Source: Salipiger profundus
GTDB taxonomy: Bacteria > Pseudomonadota > Alphaproteobacteria > Rhodobacterales > Rhodobacteraceae
Direction of reading: 5' to 3'
Length of the DNA stretch: 64,000 nt
Assembly: GCF_001969385.1 (NCBI RefSeq)
Contig: NZ_CP014796.1
Coordinates: 2,125,501 to 2,189,500, forward strand
Position numbers and translations under genes: made by a program. The notes below the pieces were generated by a model. The model did not search any database. It was not told the origin of the DNA and was given only the letters and a program-made list of their open reading frames with translations. Below are positions 8,142-17,036 of the stretch, piece by piece. Each line of letters opens with the position of its first letter. Position 1 is the first letter of the stretch.

Positions 8142-9431
8142 TTACGACAGCCGGTCCTTGAGTCCGAACCACATCCCCACCAGCGGCAGGAACCACGGCG
8201 TGCCCGAATGCATCGGGATCGTCGGCCAGTCGAGCCCGTCCAGCGGGTTCGTCCCCTCGCGCCCCATCGCCATGTCGGCCAGCGCCTGGCCGATCAGCGT
8301 CGACATCTGCGCGCCGTGGCCGGAATAGCCCATGCCGTAGATCATGCCGTCATGCTCGCCCGCTCGCGGGTAGCGGTCCTGCGTCATGCCCACGAGCCCG
8401 CCCCAGCAATAGTCGATCTGGATGTCAGCGAACTCGGGAAAGACCTGCGCGAAACTCTTCTTGAGGATCTCGCCGGATTTCGCGTCCGAGCGCTGGTCCG
8501 AGGTGGCCGAGAACCGCGCCCGCCCGCCGAAGATGATGCGGTTGTCCGGCGACAGGCGGATGTAATTGCCGATGTTCATCGAGGTGACATAGGTGCGGTT
8601 GCCGGGCAGCAGCTTCTGAACCTCGGCGTCCATCAGGGGCCGCGTCGCGATGATGAAGGAGCCGACCGAGATGATGCGCCGCCGGAAATACTGGAAGGGC
8701 GAGGGCTTGGCCCGGCCCGCATAGGCGCCGGTGGCGACGATCACCCGACCGGCCTTGAGGGCACCCTTGGGGGTGCTCAGCGTCCAGCCGCTGCCGGACC
8801 GGGTGCGCTCGGTGACGGGTGCGGCTTCCCAGATCTGCGCGCCGTGGCGATGCGCCGCCTCGGCAAGGCCGGTGACATAGCGGCCCATGTGCATCATCGC
8901 CGTCTTCTCGTAGAGCATGCCGCCGTGGAAGGCGTCCGACCCGATCTCGCCGTCGAGGTCGGCCTTGTCGAGCCAGCGCGTCTCGGGGTCGACCTCGCGG
9001 TGGATCAGCTCGTAATTCGCCTTGAGCCCGTCCACGTGGCTTGGCTTCGAGGCGAGCTTCAGCTTGCCCGCGCGGCGGAAATCGCAGGCGATGCCTTCCT
9101 CGGCGATGACCTCTTCGATCATGTCGATCGACCGGTCGTAGGCCTTGTAGAGCGCATGCGCCCGCTCGGTCCCCAGATGCGCCTTGGCGCTGGCATAGCC
9201 ATGGGCGATGCCGTTGTTGAGATGCCCGCCATTGCGCCCCGAGCCGCCGGCGCCGACGTGATCGGCCTCGAGCAGGGCGACCGAGACGCCCTCGCGCGCC
9301 AGCTTGCGCGCCGCGTTCAGCCCGGTGAACCCGCCGCCGATCACCGCCACGTCGAAGCTGCCCGCCACCGGGCCGCGCTGCGGGTTGGAAAAGACGGGGG
9401 CGGTGTCGTGCCAGTAGGATTGGTATTTCAT
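8142..9431 (-). CDS. FAD-dependent amine/gamma-glutamylputrescine oxidoreductase-like protein
   Basis: This 429-residue DAO-family flavoprotein resembles PuuB. A Rossmann FAD motif (VIGGGFTGLNAARKLA) begins near residue 30, followed by the ADP-binding glutamate in ALLEADHVGAGGSGRNGG; the C-terminal FAD contact YGMGYSGHGAQMS is typical of the family. The start at 9,431 gives the usual short N-terminal tail MKYQSYWHDTAP. It is divergent from the cupin and aminotransferase genes, suggesting oxidation of an amine substrate in the same pathway. The exact substrate is inferred, not shown. Confidence 0.8.
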   Translation of the reverse strand: MKYQSYWHDTAPVFSNPQRGPVAGSFDVAVIGGGFTGLNAARKLAREGVSVALLEADHVGAGGSGRNGGHLNNGIAHGYASAKAHLGTERAHALYKAYDRSIDMIEEVIAEEGIACDFRRAGKLKLASKPSHVDGLKANYELIHREVDPETRWLDKADLDGEIGSDAFHGGMLYEKTAMMHMGRYVTGLAEAAHRHGAQIWEAAPVTERTRSGSGWTLSTPKGALKAGRVIVATGAYAGRAKPSPFQYFRRRIISVGSFIIATRPLMDAEVQKLLPGNRTYVTSMNIGNYIRLSPDNRIIFGGRARFSATSDQRSDAKSGEILKKSFAQVFPEFADIQIDYCWGGLVGMTQDRYPRAGEHDGMIYGMGYSGHGAQMSTLIGQALADMAMGREGTNPLDGLDWPTIPMHSGTPWFLPLVGMWFGLKDRLS

Positions 9432-9507
9432 GGCGAGTCCCTGTTTTCGGTTGCCCCCATCATGACGCGACCGCCACGAAAGCGCCTGCCGCTCTTGCCG
9501 GGGACGT

Positions 9508-9518
9508 GGCAGGAAATT
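9508..9518. promoter_or_regulatory. GGCAGGAAATT motif, divergent promoter region
   Basis: GGCAGGAAATT lies between the divergent oxidoreductase and cupin starts and recurs upstream of the aminotransferase (10,055). It is a candidate regulatory site related to the Lrp-like motif at 12,512, 12,692 and 19,712. Binding is inferred only from repetition. Confidence 0.35.
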
Positions 9519-9628
9519 GCTTTTGCGGGGCGGCAAACGGCAGGGGATGCCGAAGCGGCGCGATCTTCGGTGCCGCGCGGGGGCGCTTCGCGGCGATGAT
9601 GCGGGCAACCCGCAGACAGGAGACCCCG

Positions 9629-9997
9629 ATGACCAAGCTCATCCCGCTGAACACCGCGCCCGAATTCACTCCCCGCGAGGACATCTGCCCCGAGGAGCGC
9701 CGCATCGAAGGCATCCCCGAATACAAGACCTGGGAGCTGGACACCGCGATGGCCGAGGCCGCGAAGTGGGGCAAGATCCGCACCGGCGTCTGGGAGGCGA
9801 CCCCCGGCAAGACCGTGTCGAAGAAGGGCGAGACCTTCGAGTTCTGCCACATCCTGTCGGGCAAGTGCGAGATCGGCGAGGACGGCGGCGAGAGCCATGT
9901 CTTCGGCCCCGGCGACAGCTTCATCCTGAAGCCCGGCTTCGTCGGCACCTGGCGCACTATCGAGACCGTGCGCAAGATCTTCATCATCGCGTCGTAA
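9629..9997 (+). CDS. Cupin-domain protein (DUF861/Cupin_3 type)
   Basis: This 122-residue protein has a single small beta-barrel: FCHILSGKCEIGEDGG, then FGPGDSFILKPGFVGTWRTIETVRKIFII, the Cupin_3 pattern seen in proteins accompanying amine and amino-acid catabolism operons. AGGAG sits six bases before the ATG at 9,629. The usual metal-binding histidines are sparse, so a structural or ligand-binding role is as likely as catalysis. It probably shares a promoter region with the divergent oxidoreductase and precedes the aminotransferase. Confidence 0.75.
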   Translation: MTKLIPLNTAPEFTPREDICPEERRIEGIPEYKTWELDTAMAEAAKWGKIRTGVWEATPGKTVSKKGETFEFCHILSGKCEIGEDGGESHVFGPGDSFILKPGFVGTWRTIETVRKIFIIAS

Positions 9998-10054
9998 GAC
10001 GCGTCACTTGATCGTCGCGTCGTGAGCGCGTTCCGCTGACGCGCGGGGCAGGGC

Positions 10055-10072
10055 GGCAGGAAATTCCGTGCC
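10055..10072. promoter_or_regulatory. Partly palindromic site upstream of the aminotransferase
   Basis: GGCAGGAAATTCCGTGCC is nearly symmetrical and sits about 110 bases before the aminotransferase start. Its left part repeats the motif at 9,508. It is a candidate operator for the cluster's Lrp-type regulator. Confidence 0.4.
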
Positions 10073-10179
10073 GCCCCGTCGCCCCGGCCGATCCTGCCGA
10101 AGACGCCCCCGCGATCGGCAACCCTCGCGCCCGCGCCGCGCCTATCCTGACCGCAGATCCATTTCCCGGAGCCAGACCC

Positions 10180-11553
10180 ATGCTGACCAACTCCCTCGTC
10201 GAGCTTGACCGTCGTCACCTCGTCCACCCCGTGTCCTCTTTCCGGGGCCACGAAGAGCGCGGCGTGCGCGTTCTGACCTCTGCCAAGGGCGCGCGCGTCA
10301 CCGACGCCGAAGGCCGCGAGTTGATCGACGGCTTTGCCGGCCTGTGGTGCGTCAACGCCGGCTACGGCCATGAAAGCGTCGTCGAGGCCGCCGCCAAGCA
10401 GATGCGCGAGCTGCCCTATGCCACCGGCTATTTCGACCTCGGGGCCGAGGCGCCGATCCGGCTCGCCTCCGAGCTGGCAGAGCGCAGCCCCGGCGACCTC
10501 AACCACATCTACTTCAGCCTCGGCGGGTCGGACGCGGTGGACAGCACCATCCGCTTCATCCGCTACTACTGGCATTCCAAGGGCCAGCCGGAGCGTGACC
10601 AGTTCATCTCGATCCACAGCGGCTATCACGGCTCGACCACGATGGGCGCCGGCCTCACGGCGCTGCCGGGGTTCCACGACGGTTTCGGCGTGCCCTATGA
10701 CTGGCAGCACCGGATCTCGTCGCATTACATCTACCGCAACCCGCACGGGCAGGACGAGCAGACCATCATCGACGCCTCCGTCGCCGAGCTGAAAGCCAAG
10801 ATCGAGGCCATCGGCCCCGAGCGTGTCGCGGCATTTTATGCCGAGCCGATCCAGGGCTCGGGCGGCGTGCTGGTGCCGCCGAAGGGCTGGATCAAGGCGA
10901 TCAAGGCGGTCTGCGAGGCGTATGGCGTGCTCTTCGTCGCCGACGAGGTCATCACCGCGTTCGGCCGCACCGGGCCGCTGTTCGCCTCCGAGGAAGAGGG
11001 CATCGTGCCCGACCTGATGACCACGGCCAAGGGCCTGACCTCGGGCTATGCGCCGATGGGCGCGGTGTTCATGCGCAACCACGTCTACGAGACCATCGCC
11101 GAGGGCGCGGGCGCCAAGGCGGTCGGCCACGGCTTCACCTATTCCGCGCACCCGGTGTCGGCGGCGGTCGGGCTCGAAGTGCTGAAGCTCTACGAGGGCG
11201 GTCTGCTGGAGAACGGGCGCAAGGCCGGGGCGCGTCTGATGGCGGGCCTGCACTCGCTGGCCGATCACCCGCTGGTGGGCGACGTGCGTGGGCGCGGCAT
11301 GCTCGCCGCCCTCGAACTGGTGACCGACAAGGAGAAGAAGACCCCTCTGCCCGCCTCGGTTCAGCCCGCCACGCGGCTGTTCGATCGCGCGTGGGAGCAG
11401 GGGCTCGTGGTGCGCTCCTTCCCGCAGGGCATCTTCGGCTATGCGCCGCCCCTGTGCTGCACCGATGCCGATATCGACGGCATCATCGAGCGCACCCGCA
11501 CCGTGCTCGACCAGACCCTCGAGGACTCGGAGATCCGGGCTGCGATGGCCTGA
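10180..11553 (+). CDS. Class III omega-aminotransferase (putrescine/beta-alanine-pyruvate type)
   Basis: This 457-residue PLP enzyme has substrate-side LWCVNAGYGHESVVEAA, cofactor-binding SLGGSDAVDSTIR and HSGYHGSTTMGA, the aspartate that holds the PLP ring nitrogen in LFVADEVITAFGRTG, and the Schiff-base lysine at residue 284 (TTAKGLTSGYAP). The length matches SpuC-type putrescine-pyruvate transaminases. It would convert a terminal amine to an aldehyde, which the dehydrogenase at 20,856 could oxidise. Its stop codon overlaps the next start (TGATG). The substrate is inferred from family and context. Confidence 0.85.
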   Translation: MLTNSLVELDRRHLVHPVSSFRGHEERGVRVLTSAKGARVTDAEGRELIDGFAGLWCVNAGYGHESVVEAAAKQMRELPYATGYFDLGAEAPIRLASELAERSPGDLNHIYFSLGGSDAVDSTIRFIRYYWHSKGQPERDQFISIHSGYHGSTTMGAGLTALPGFHDGFGVPYDWQHRISSHYIYRNPHGQDEQTIIDASVAELKAKIEAIGPERVAAFYAEPIQGSGGVLVPPKGWIKAIKAVCEAYGVLFVADEVITAFGRTGPLFASEEEGIVPDLMTTAKGLTSGYAPMGAVFMRNHVYETIAEGAGAKAVGHGFTYSAHPVSAAVGLEVLKLYEGGLLENGRKAGARLMAGLHSLADHPLVGDVRGRGMLAALELVTDKEKKTPLPASVQPATRLFDRAWEQGLVVRSFPQGIFGYAPPLCCTDADIDGIIERTRTVLDQTLEDSEIRAAMA

Positions 11554-12464
11554 TGGGGCTGCTGCTTCTGACGAACGAGGCGCGCGCGAAGACCTGGAAA
11601 CGGGTCTTCGACGACGCCGGAGAGGAGATCATCCTGTCCGAGGCCGCGGTGAGCAATCCCGCGGCTGTCTCGTGCCTGGCCTGCTGGGTGCCGCCCGCCG
11701 ACCTGTCGGTCTATCCGAACCTGAAGGCGCTGCTGAGCACCGGCGCGGGGGTCGACCAGATGCCGCCACTGCCCGAGGGCGTGGCGCTGGTGCGCTGCGA
11801 CGTGGCGGGCATTTCCGAGATGGTGCGCGACTGGGTGCTGATGGCGGTGCTGATGCTGCAACGGCAGATGCCGCTCTATCTGCAACAGGCGCGCGCCGGG
11901 CAGTGGGAGACGCATCTGACGCGCTCCGCCTCTGCCTTCCGGGTCGGGATCATGGGCATGGGCCGCATCGGCCAGCTTGCGGCCCGCGCGCTCGGCGCCT
12001 GCGGGTTCGACGTCGCGGGCTACAGCCGCTCTGGCCGCCCGGTCGAGGGCTGCGAGATCTACGGACCGGACCGGCTGGCGGCGTTCCTCGGGCGGACCGA
12101 TATCCTCGTCTGCCTGCTGCCGCTGACCGCCGAGACGCGGGGGATGCTGAACGCCGATCTCTTCGCGCAGCTGCCCGATGGCGCGATGCTGGTCCATGCC
12201 GGGCGCGGGGCGCAGCTCGACATGGCGGCGCTGCGGGGCGCGCTCGACAGCGGGCGGCTGGCCTCGGCGATGATCGACGTGACCGACCCCGAACCGCTGC
12301 CCGAGGGGCACTGGGCCTGGACCCATCCGCAGCTCATCGTCACGCCGCATATCGGTGCCGAGACCGATGCGGAGGCGGGTGCGCAGCATGCGCTCGAGGT
12401 CGTCCGAGCCCTGCGCGCGGGCGCCCCGATCCCGGGGCAGGTGGACCGCGACGCGGGCTACTGA
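11553..12464 (+). CDS. Glyoxylate/hydroxypyruvate reductase-like D-2-hydroxyacid dehydrogenase
   Basis: This 303-residue NAD(P)-dependent dehydrogenase resembles GhrA. It has nucleotide-binding VGIMGMGRIGQLAARAL, the catalytic arginine in LVHAGRGAQLD, the acidic partner in VTDPEPLPEGHWAW and the catalytic histidine in VTPHIGAETD. It is translationally coupled to the aminotransferase, so it may reduce the 2-oxo acid or glyoxylate formed there. The symbol ghrA is avoided because the substrate is unproven. Confidence 0.8.
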   Translation: MGLLLLTNEARAKTWKRVFDDAGEEIILSEAAVSNPAAVSCLACWVPPADLSVYPNLKALLSTGAGVDQMPPLPEGVALVRCDVAGISEMVRDWVLMAVLMLQRQMPLYLQQARAGQWETHLTRSASAFRVGIMGMGRIGQLAARALGACGFDVAGYSRSGRPVEGCEIYGPDRLAAFLGRTDILVCLLPLTAETRGMLNADLFAQLPDGAMLVHAGRGAQLDMAALRGALDSGRLASAMIDVTDPEPLPEGHWAWTHPQLIVTPHIGAETDAEAGAQHALEVVRALRAGAPIPGQVDRDAGY

Positions 12465-12511
12465 CCTGCGCCAAAGGGGCGCGGCGCGAAATGCCGCACC
12501 CCGCGCGATAA

Positions 12512-12526
12512 CGAAATATTCTGCTG
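12512..12526. promoter_or_regulatory. Lrp-consensus-like site 1, upstream of the HAD gene
   Basis: CGAAATATTCTGCTG matches 12 of 15 positions of the E. coli Lrp consensus YAGHAWATTWTDCTR. An inverted partner GCAGCAG follows at 12,552. An Lrp-family regulator gene is present at 19,094 in the same block. Confidence 0.45.
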
Positions 12527-12691
12527 CGAAGACCGTTCAATTCGGCGTTTTGCAGCAGGGTTTCCCGGCCAGACTGGGTTTCAGGAAAGACCCTTGCACG
12601 CGCCGTTAACCCTGAAAACCAAGGGCTGCGGTGGGCGCGGGACGGCTCTGGTAAGCCTTCGGCCCACAGCGGCGCAGGGCGTCGGGCGAAA

Positions 12692-12706
12692 CAGAAAATT
12701 CTGCGC
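12692..12706. promoter_or_regulatory. Lrp-consensus-like site 2, upstream of the HAD gene
   Basis: CAGAAAATTCTGCGC matches 12 of 15 positions of the Lrp consensus and is close to a palindrome (CAGAA-AA-TTCTG). It sits 34-48 bases before the HAD start codon, where it could affect polymerase binding. Confidence 0.45.
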
Positions 12707-12739
12707 CGTTCCCGGCGCGAAGCAGAAAGGACCGCCAAG

Positions 12740-13471
12740 ATGGCGACTGAGACCGCAGTGAAACCCCTGACCGCCTTCGGCTACGTCACCTTCGACGTGG
12801 TCGGCACGCTGATCGACTTCGAGGGCGCCATCAAGGACGGCCTGGCCGAGATCGCCGCCAAGGAAGGCATCGATGTCGATGGCGAGGCCGCGCTGTCGGT
12901 CTACCGCGAAGCACGCTACGAGCCGGGCGCGGGTCTCTTCCCCGATGACCTCGGGCGCTGCTATAGCCGTATCGCCGAAGCCTTCGGCCTGCCGGACACC
13001 GAAGAGTACCGCCAGCTGATGGTCGAGCGCGTGGGCGATGCCAAGCCTTTCGCTGACAGCGCCGAGGCGATGGCGAAGCTCAAGGCCCGCTACAAGCTGA
13101 TCGCGATGACCAACGCCCGCCGCTGGGCCTTCGACAAATACGCCGAGAAGCTGGGCAACCCGTTCTGGGCCGGGTTCACCACCGACGACACCGGCTGCGA
13201 AAAGCCGAACCCCGATTATTTCCGGCAGGTGTTCGATTACGTCGGCAAGGACGGCGGCAGCAAGGATGACATCCTGCACACCGCGCAGAGCCAGTACCAC
13301 GACATCGGCATCTCGCGCGAGCTGGGCATGACCAACGCCTGGATCCAGCGCCGCCACGCGCAGAAGGGCTATGGCGGCACCATCGAGCCCAAGGAATACA
13401 CCGAGCCCGATTACCATTTCCACGCGCTGATCGAGCTGGCAGACGCCGCCGACGCCGCGTTCGAAGGCTAA
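12740..13471 (+). CDS. HAD-superfamily type II hydrolase (2-haloacid dehalogenase-like)
   Basis: This 243-residue protein opens the transporter operon. Motif I is FDVVGTLID with the nucleophilic aspartate, though the usual second aspartate of phosphatases is replaced, as in L-2-haloacid dehalogenases. Motif II is AMTNARRW and the conserved lysine lies in GCEKPNPDYF. The last motif is less typical (ILHTAQSQYHDIGISRELGM), so the substrate may differ from classic dehalogenases. A 275-base upstream gap carries two Lrp-like sites, suggesting a regulated promoter. Confidence 0.78.
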   Translation: MATETAVKPLTAFGYVTFDVVGTLIDFEGAIKDGLAEIAAKEGIDVDGEAALSVYREARYEPGAGLFPDDLGRCYSRIAEAFGLPDTEEYRQLMVERVGDAKPFADSAEAMAKLKARYKLIAMTNARRWAFDKYAEKLGNPFWAGFTTDDTGCEKPNPDYFRQVFDYVGKDGGSKDDILHTAQSQYHDIGISRELGMTNAWIQRRHAQKGYGGTIEPKEYTEPDYHFHALIELADAADAAFEG

Positions 13472-13543
13472 GTTCGAGAGATCCAAAGGACCGGGCAGGC
13501 GCCAATGACCTGCCCGGCCGCAACAAACAGGGAGAAGACCACG

Positions 13544-15145
13544 ATGAAACCGACGAACTGGACCGGCCGCGACGACGCCCGCGTCGAACATGCGATCCGC
13601 AAGGGCGCCTCGCGCCGTGACTTGCTCAAGATGCTGATGGCATCGGGCGTAGGTGCCGCTGCGGGCGGCTCGCTGCTGCTGCGCGCCTCTGCTGCCGTGG
13701 CACAGACCCCGGTCACCGGAGGCTCGCTCCGCGCGGCCGGCTGGTCGGCCTCGACCGCCGACACGCTCGACCCGGCGCTGGCGTCGCTGTCGACCGACTA
13801 CGCCCGGATCTGCGCCTTCTACAACCGCCTGACCGTGCTCGACGAGGCCGGCGGCGTGCAGATGGAGCTGGCCGAGAGCGTCTCGACCGATGACGCGCAG
13901 ACCTGGGAGATCAAGCTCAAGTCCGGCGTCACCTTCCACGACGGCAAGACCCTGTCGGCGGATGACGTGGTCTACACCCTGAAGCGGCACCTCGACCCGG
14001 CGACCGGCTCCAAGGTCAACGCGATCGCCAGCCAGATGTCCGAGATCAGCAAGATCGACGACCTGACCGTGCGCATCGTGCTGAGCGCGGCCAACGCCGA
14101 CCTGCCGACCATCCTGGCGCTGCATCACTTCATGATCGTCGCGGACGGCACCACCGATTTCACCACCGCCAACGGCACCGGTGCCTTCATCTGCGAAACC
14201 TTCGAGCCCGGCGTGCGCTCGGTCGGCGTGAAGAACCCCAACTACTTCAAGGCCGAAGGCCCCTATCTCGACAGCTTCGAGTTCTTCGCGATCGCCGACA
14301 ACTCAGCGCGGGTGAACGCGCTGATGTCCGGTGACATCCAGATCGCGGCGAACCTCAACCCGCGGTCCATGCGCACGCTGGACACCTCCGACGCGATCAA
14401 GACCTCGGTCACCACGGCGGGCAACTACACCGGCCTCAACATCCGTCTCGACATGGAGCCGGGCGCCAGCGCCGATTTCGTGCAGGGCATGAAGCACCTG
14501 ATGAACCGCGAGCTGATCCAGAAATCGGTGCTGCGCGGCATGGCGGAAATCGGCAACGACCAGCCGGTGTCGCCGACCAACCGCTACTTCAACACCGAGC
14601 TGGCCCCGGCGGAGTTCGATCCCGAGCGCGCGCGCCATCACTTCGAGAAGGCCGGCCTCCTGGGCACCGAGATCCCGATGGTCGCCTCGGACGCCGCCGC
14701 TTCGTCTGTCGATTACGCCACCGTCATGCAGCAGGCCGGCCGCGAGATCGGCATGAACCTCAACGTCGAGCGCGTGCCCGCTGACGGCTACTGGTCGAAC
14801 TACTGGCTCAAGGCGCCGATCCACTTCGGCCACATCAACCCGCGCCCGACGCCGGACATCCTGTTCTCGCTGCTCTACGGCTCGGAGGCCAAGTGGAACG
14901 AGAGCCACTACAGCTCGGAGCAGTTCGACAGCCTGATGGTCGAGGCGCGCGGCGAGCTCGACGAGGCAAAGCGGACCGAGATGTACTGGACCATGCAGGA
15001 GATGATCTCGCGCGAGGCGGGCACCATCATCCCGGCCTACATGGCGAACGTCGACGGCATGGCATCCAACGTCAACGGCCTCAAGCCCAGCCCGCTCGGC
15101 GGCCTGATGGGCTTTGCCTTCGCGGAACATGTCTGGCTGAGCTAA
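13544..15145 (+). CDS. ABC transporter substrate-binding protein, family 5 (peptide/opine/nickel type)
   Basis: This 533-residue exported protein has a twin-arginine signal (SRRDLLKMLMASGVGAAAGG, then LLLRASAAVA) in residues 24-55. The mature part shows family 5 features: TLDPALASLSTDYARICAFYNRL, ETWEIKLKSGVTFHDGKTLSADDV-like sequence and AEFDPERARHHFEKAG. The ATG at 13,544 has GGGAGA nine bases upstream and gives a sensible signal peptide. A strong hairpin follows the gene. The ligand is unknown; the neighbours suggest an amine-containing or opine-like compound. Confidence 0.83.
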   Translation: MKPTNWTGRDDARVEHAIRKGASRRDLLKMLMASGVGAAAGGSLLLRASAAVAQTPVTGGSLRAAGWSASTADTLDPALASLSTDYARICAFYNRLTVLDEAGGVQMELAESVSTDDAQTWEIKLKSGVTFHDGKTLSADDVVYTLKRHLDPATGSKVNAIASQMSEISKIDDLTVRIVLSAANADLPTILALHHFMIVADGTTDFTTANGTGAFICETFEPGVRSVGVKNPNYFKAEGPYLDSFEFFAIADNSARVNALMSGDIQIAANLNPRSMRTLDTSDAIKTSVTTAGNYTGLNIRLDMEPGASADFVQGMKHLMNRELIQKSVLRGMAEIGNDQPVSPTNRYFNTELAPAEFDPERARHHFEKAGLLGTEIPMVASDAAASSVDYATVMQQAGREIGMNLNVERVPADGYWSNYWLKAPIHFGHINPRPTPDILFSLLYGSEAKWNESHYSSEQFDSLMVEARGELDEAKRTEMYWTMQEMISREAGTIIPAYMANVDGMASNVNGLKPSPLGGLMGFAFAEHVWLS

Positions 15146-15160
15146 GCTCAGGCCCACCTC

Positions 15161-15192
15161 GCCGGCGCGCATGACCTGCGCGCCGGCTCTTT
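15161..15192 (+). terminator. Attenuator-type hairpin after the binding-protein gene
   Basis: GCCGGCGCGC and GCGCGCCGGC form a perfect 10-bp stem with loop ATGACCT followed by TCTTT. It lies between the binding-protein and first permease genes, so it probably lowers downstream expression relative to the binding protein rather than ending the operon. Confidence 0.65.
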
Positions 15193-15219
15193 CCAATTCA
15201 AGCCAGACGAGGTGCGACC

Positions 15220-16176
15220 TTGCGACAAGCGCTCAAACCGTGGTTCCTGGTTCTGCAAAGGCTCGGCATCGCCTTTGTGACCCTGATCATCGTGTCCTTC
15301 GCCGTGTTCTTCGCGACCGAGCTTCTGCCCGGAGACGTGGCCGAAGTGCTGCTTGGGCAAGCCGCCACCCCCGAAGCCGTCGCCGCCCTGCGCGAGAGCA
15401 TGGGTCTCGACCAGCCGGCTCTGAGCAGGTTCATCGGCTGGCTCACGGGGCTTGCCAGTGGCGATCTGGGCACCTCCTACGTCAACAAGATGGCCGTGGC
15501 CGAGCTGATCGCCGGCCGCCTCGGCAACTCGCTGCAACTGGCGGGCATCGTGACGCTGGTGTCGGTGCCGGTGGCGCTGAGCCTTGGCATCGGGGCGGCG
15601 ATGTGGCGCGGGTCGGTTTTCGACCGCGTGGTGTCGATGCTGACGATCTCGGTGATCTCGGTGCCGGAATTCATGGTCGCGACGCTGGCGGTGCTGGTCT
15701 TTGCCGTGTGGCTGGACTGGCTGCCCGCGCTGAGCCTCGGCGCTAATGCCGAGGGCTTCTGGGCGATGCTGCGCGCCTACGCGATGCCGGTCATCACGCT
15801 GGGCTTCGTGGTCTCGGCGCAGATGATCCGCATGACCCGCGCCGCGGTGATCGAGACGATCAACACGCCCTATGTCGAGATGGCGCTGCTCAAGGGCGCC
15901 TCGCGCAGCCGCATGGTGCTGCGCCACGCGCTGCCCAACGCGCTTGGCCCCATCGCCAACGCCATCGCGCTGTCGCTGTCCTACCTCGTGGGCGGGGTGA
16001 TCATCGTCGAGACGATCTTCAACTATCCCGGCGTCGCCAAGCTGATGGTCGACGCGGTGAGCACCCGTGACCTGCCGCTGATCCAGTCCTGCGCGATGAT
16101 CTTCTGCGTCAGCTACCTGTCGCTGATCACGCTGGCGGACATGGTTGCCATCCTTTCGAACCCGAGGCTCCGCTGA
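15220..16176 (+). CDS. ABC transporter permease, DppB type
   Basis: This 318-residue inner-membrane protein starts with TTG (MRQALKPWFLVLQRLG), preceded by GAGGTG at suitable spacing. It shows the DppB pattern: an N-terminal transmembrane helix (ITLIIVSFAVFF-like), the periplasmic loop GDVAEVLLGQAATPEAVAALRESMGLD, and the ATPase-coupling region VEMALLKGASRSRMVLRHALPNALGPI. It pairs with the next permease to form the channel. The stop overlaps the next start (TGATG). Confidence 0.83.
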   Translation: MRQALKPWFLVLQRLGIAFVTLIIVSFAVFFATELLPGDVAEVLLGQAATPEAVAALRESMGLDQPALSRFIGWLTGLASGDLGTSYVNKMAVAELIAGRLGNSLQLAGIVTLVSVPVALSLGIGAAMWRGSVFDRVVSMLTISVISVPEFMVATLAVLVFAVWLDWLPALSLGANAEGFWAMLRAYAMPVITLGFVVSAQMIRMTRAAVIETINTPYVEMALLKGASRSRMVLRHALPNALGPIANAIALSLSYLVGGVIIVETIFNYPGVAKLMVDAVSTRDLPLIQSCAMIFCVSYLSLITLADMVAILSNPRLR

Positions 16177-17036
16177 TGACGACACGCACTTCCAGACTTT
16201 CCGCGCTGCCGACGCCCCGCAACCTCGGCTATCACTTCAACCTCACCGGCAAGATCGGTCTTGCGGTCATCCTGTTCTGGGGCGTGGTGGCGATCTTCGG
16301 CCCGATGCTGGCGCCGTACCCGCCGGGCGAGATCGTCGACTGGGATTACTTCGGCCCGATGACCGGTGATTACTGGCTGGGCACCGATTACCTCGGGCGG
16401 GACATCTTCAGCCGCATCCTGATGGGCGCGCGCTATACCGTGGGCATCTCGCTGGCCGCCGTGACCATCGCCTGCGCCGGCGGCGTGCTTCTGGGCATGA
16501 TCGCCGCCGTCACCGGGGGCTGGTTCGACATGATCCTGTCGCGGCTGCTGGATGCGTTCAACGGCATCCCCTCGCTGCTGTTCGGCCTGGTGACCGTGGC
16601 CGCCGTCGGCTCGTCGATCCCGGTGCTGGTGCTGACACTGGCGGCGATCTACCTGCCCGGCGCCTACCGCTTTGCCCGGGCGCTGGCGGTCAACGTCAAC
16701 ACGATGGATTTCGTCACCGTCGCCCGGGTGCGCGGCGAGACAACGCGCTATCTCATCCTGCGCGAGATCTTCCCGAACATCCTCGGCCCGGTGCTGGCCG
16801 ACCTCGGCGTGCGCTTCGTCTTCATCGTGCTGGTGCTGTCGGGGCTGTCCTTCCTCGGGCTCGGGGTGCAGCCGCCCAACGCCGACTGGGGCGCGCTGGT
16901 GCGCGAGAACATCGAGGCGCTGTCCTTCGGTGCGCCGGCGGTGATCTTCCCCTCGGTGGCGATCGCCACGCTGACCATCTCGGTGAACCTCTTCATCGAC
17001 AACCTGCCCGTCAAGATCCGCGACAGGAGCGAATGA
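16176..17036 (+). CDS. ABC transporter permease, DppC type
   Basis: This is a 286-residue partner permease. It has the N-terminal TM segment GLAVILFWGVVAIFGPMLAPY, the DppC signature YWLGTDYLGRDIFSRILMGAR and the coupling loop DFVTVARVRGETTRYLILREIFPNI. About six transmembrane helices are visible. Start and stop both overlap neighbours (TGATG before, ATGA after), indicating a tightly coupled operon. Confidence 0.83.
   Translation: MTTRTSRLSALPTPRNLGYHFNLTGKIGLAVILFWGVVAIFGPMLAPYPPGEIVDWDYFGPMTGDYWLGTDYLGRDIFSRILMGARYTVGISLAAVTIACAGGVLLGMIAAVTGGWFDMILSRLLDAFNGIPSLLFGLVTVAAVGSSIPVLVLTLAAIYLPGAYRFARALAVNVNTMDFVTVARVRGETTRYLILREIFPNILGPVLADLGVRFVFIVLVLSGLSFLGLGVQPPNADWGALVRENIEALSFGAPAVIFPSVAIATLTISVNLFIDNLPVKIRDRSE

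Noticed and set aside
9460..11268. 602-codon minus-strand frame across the cupin and aminotransferase genes
   Set aside because: It is the complement of two well-supported genes, and its composition (repeated RRHR, AVADRL-like runs) is that of an antisense shadow.
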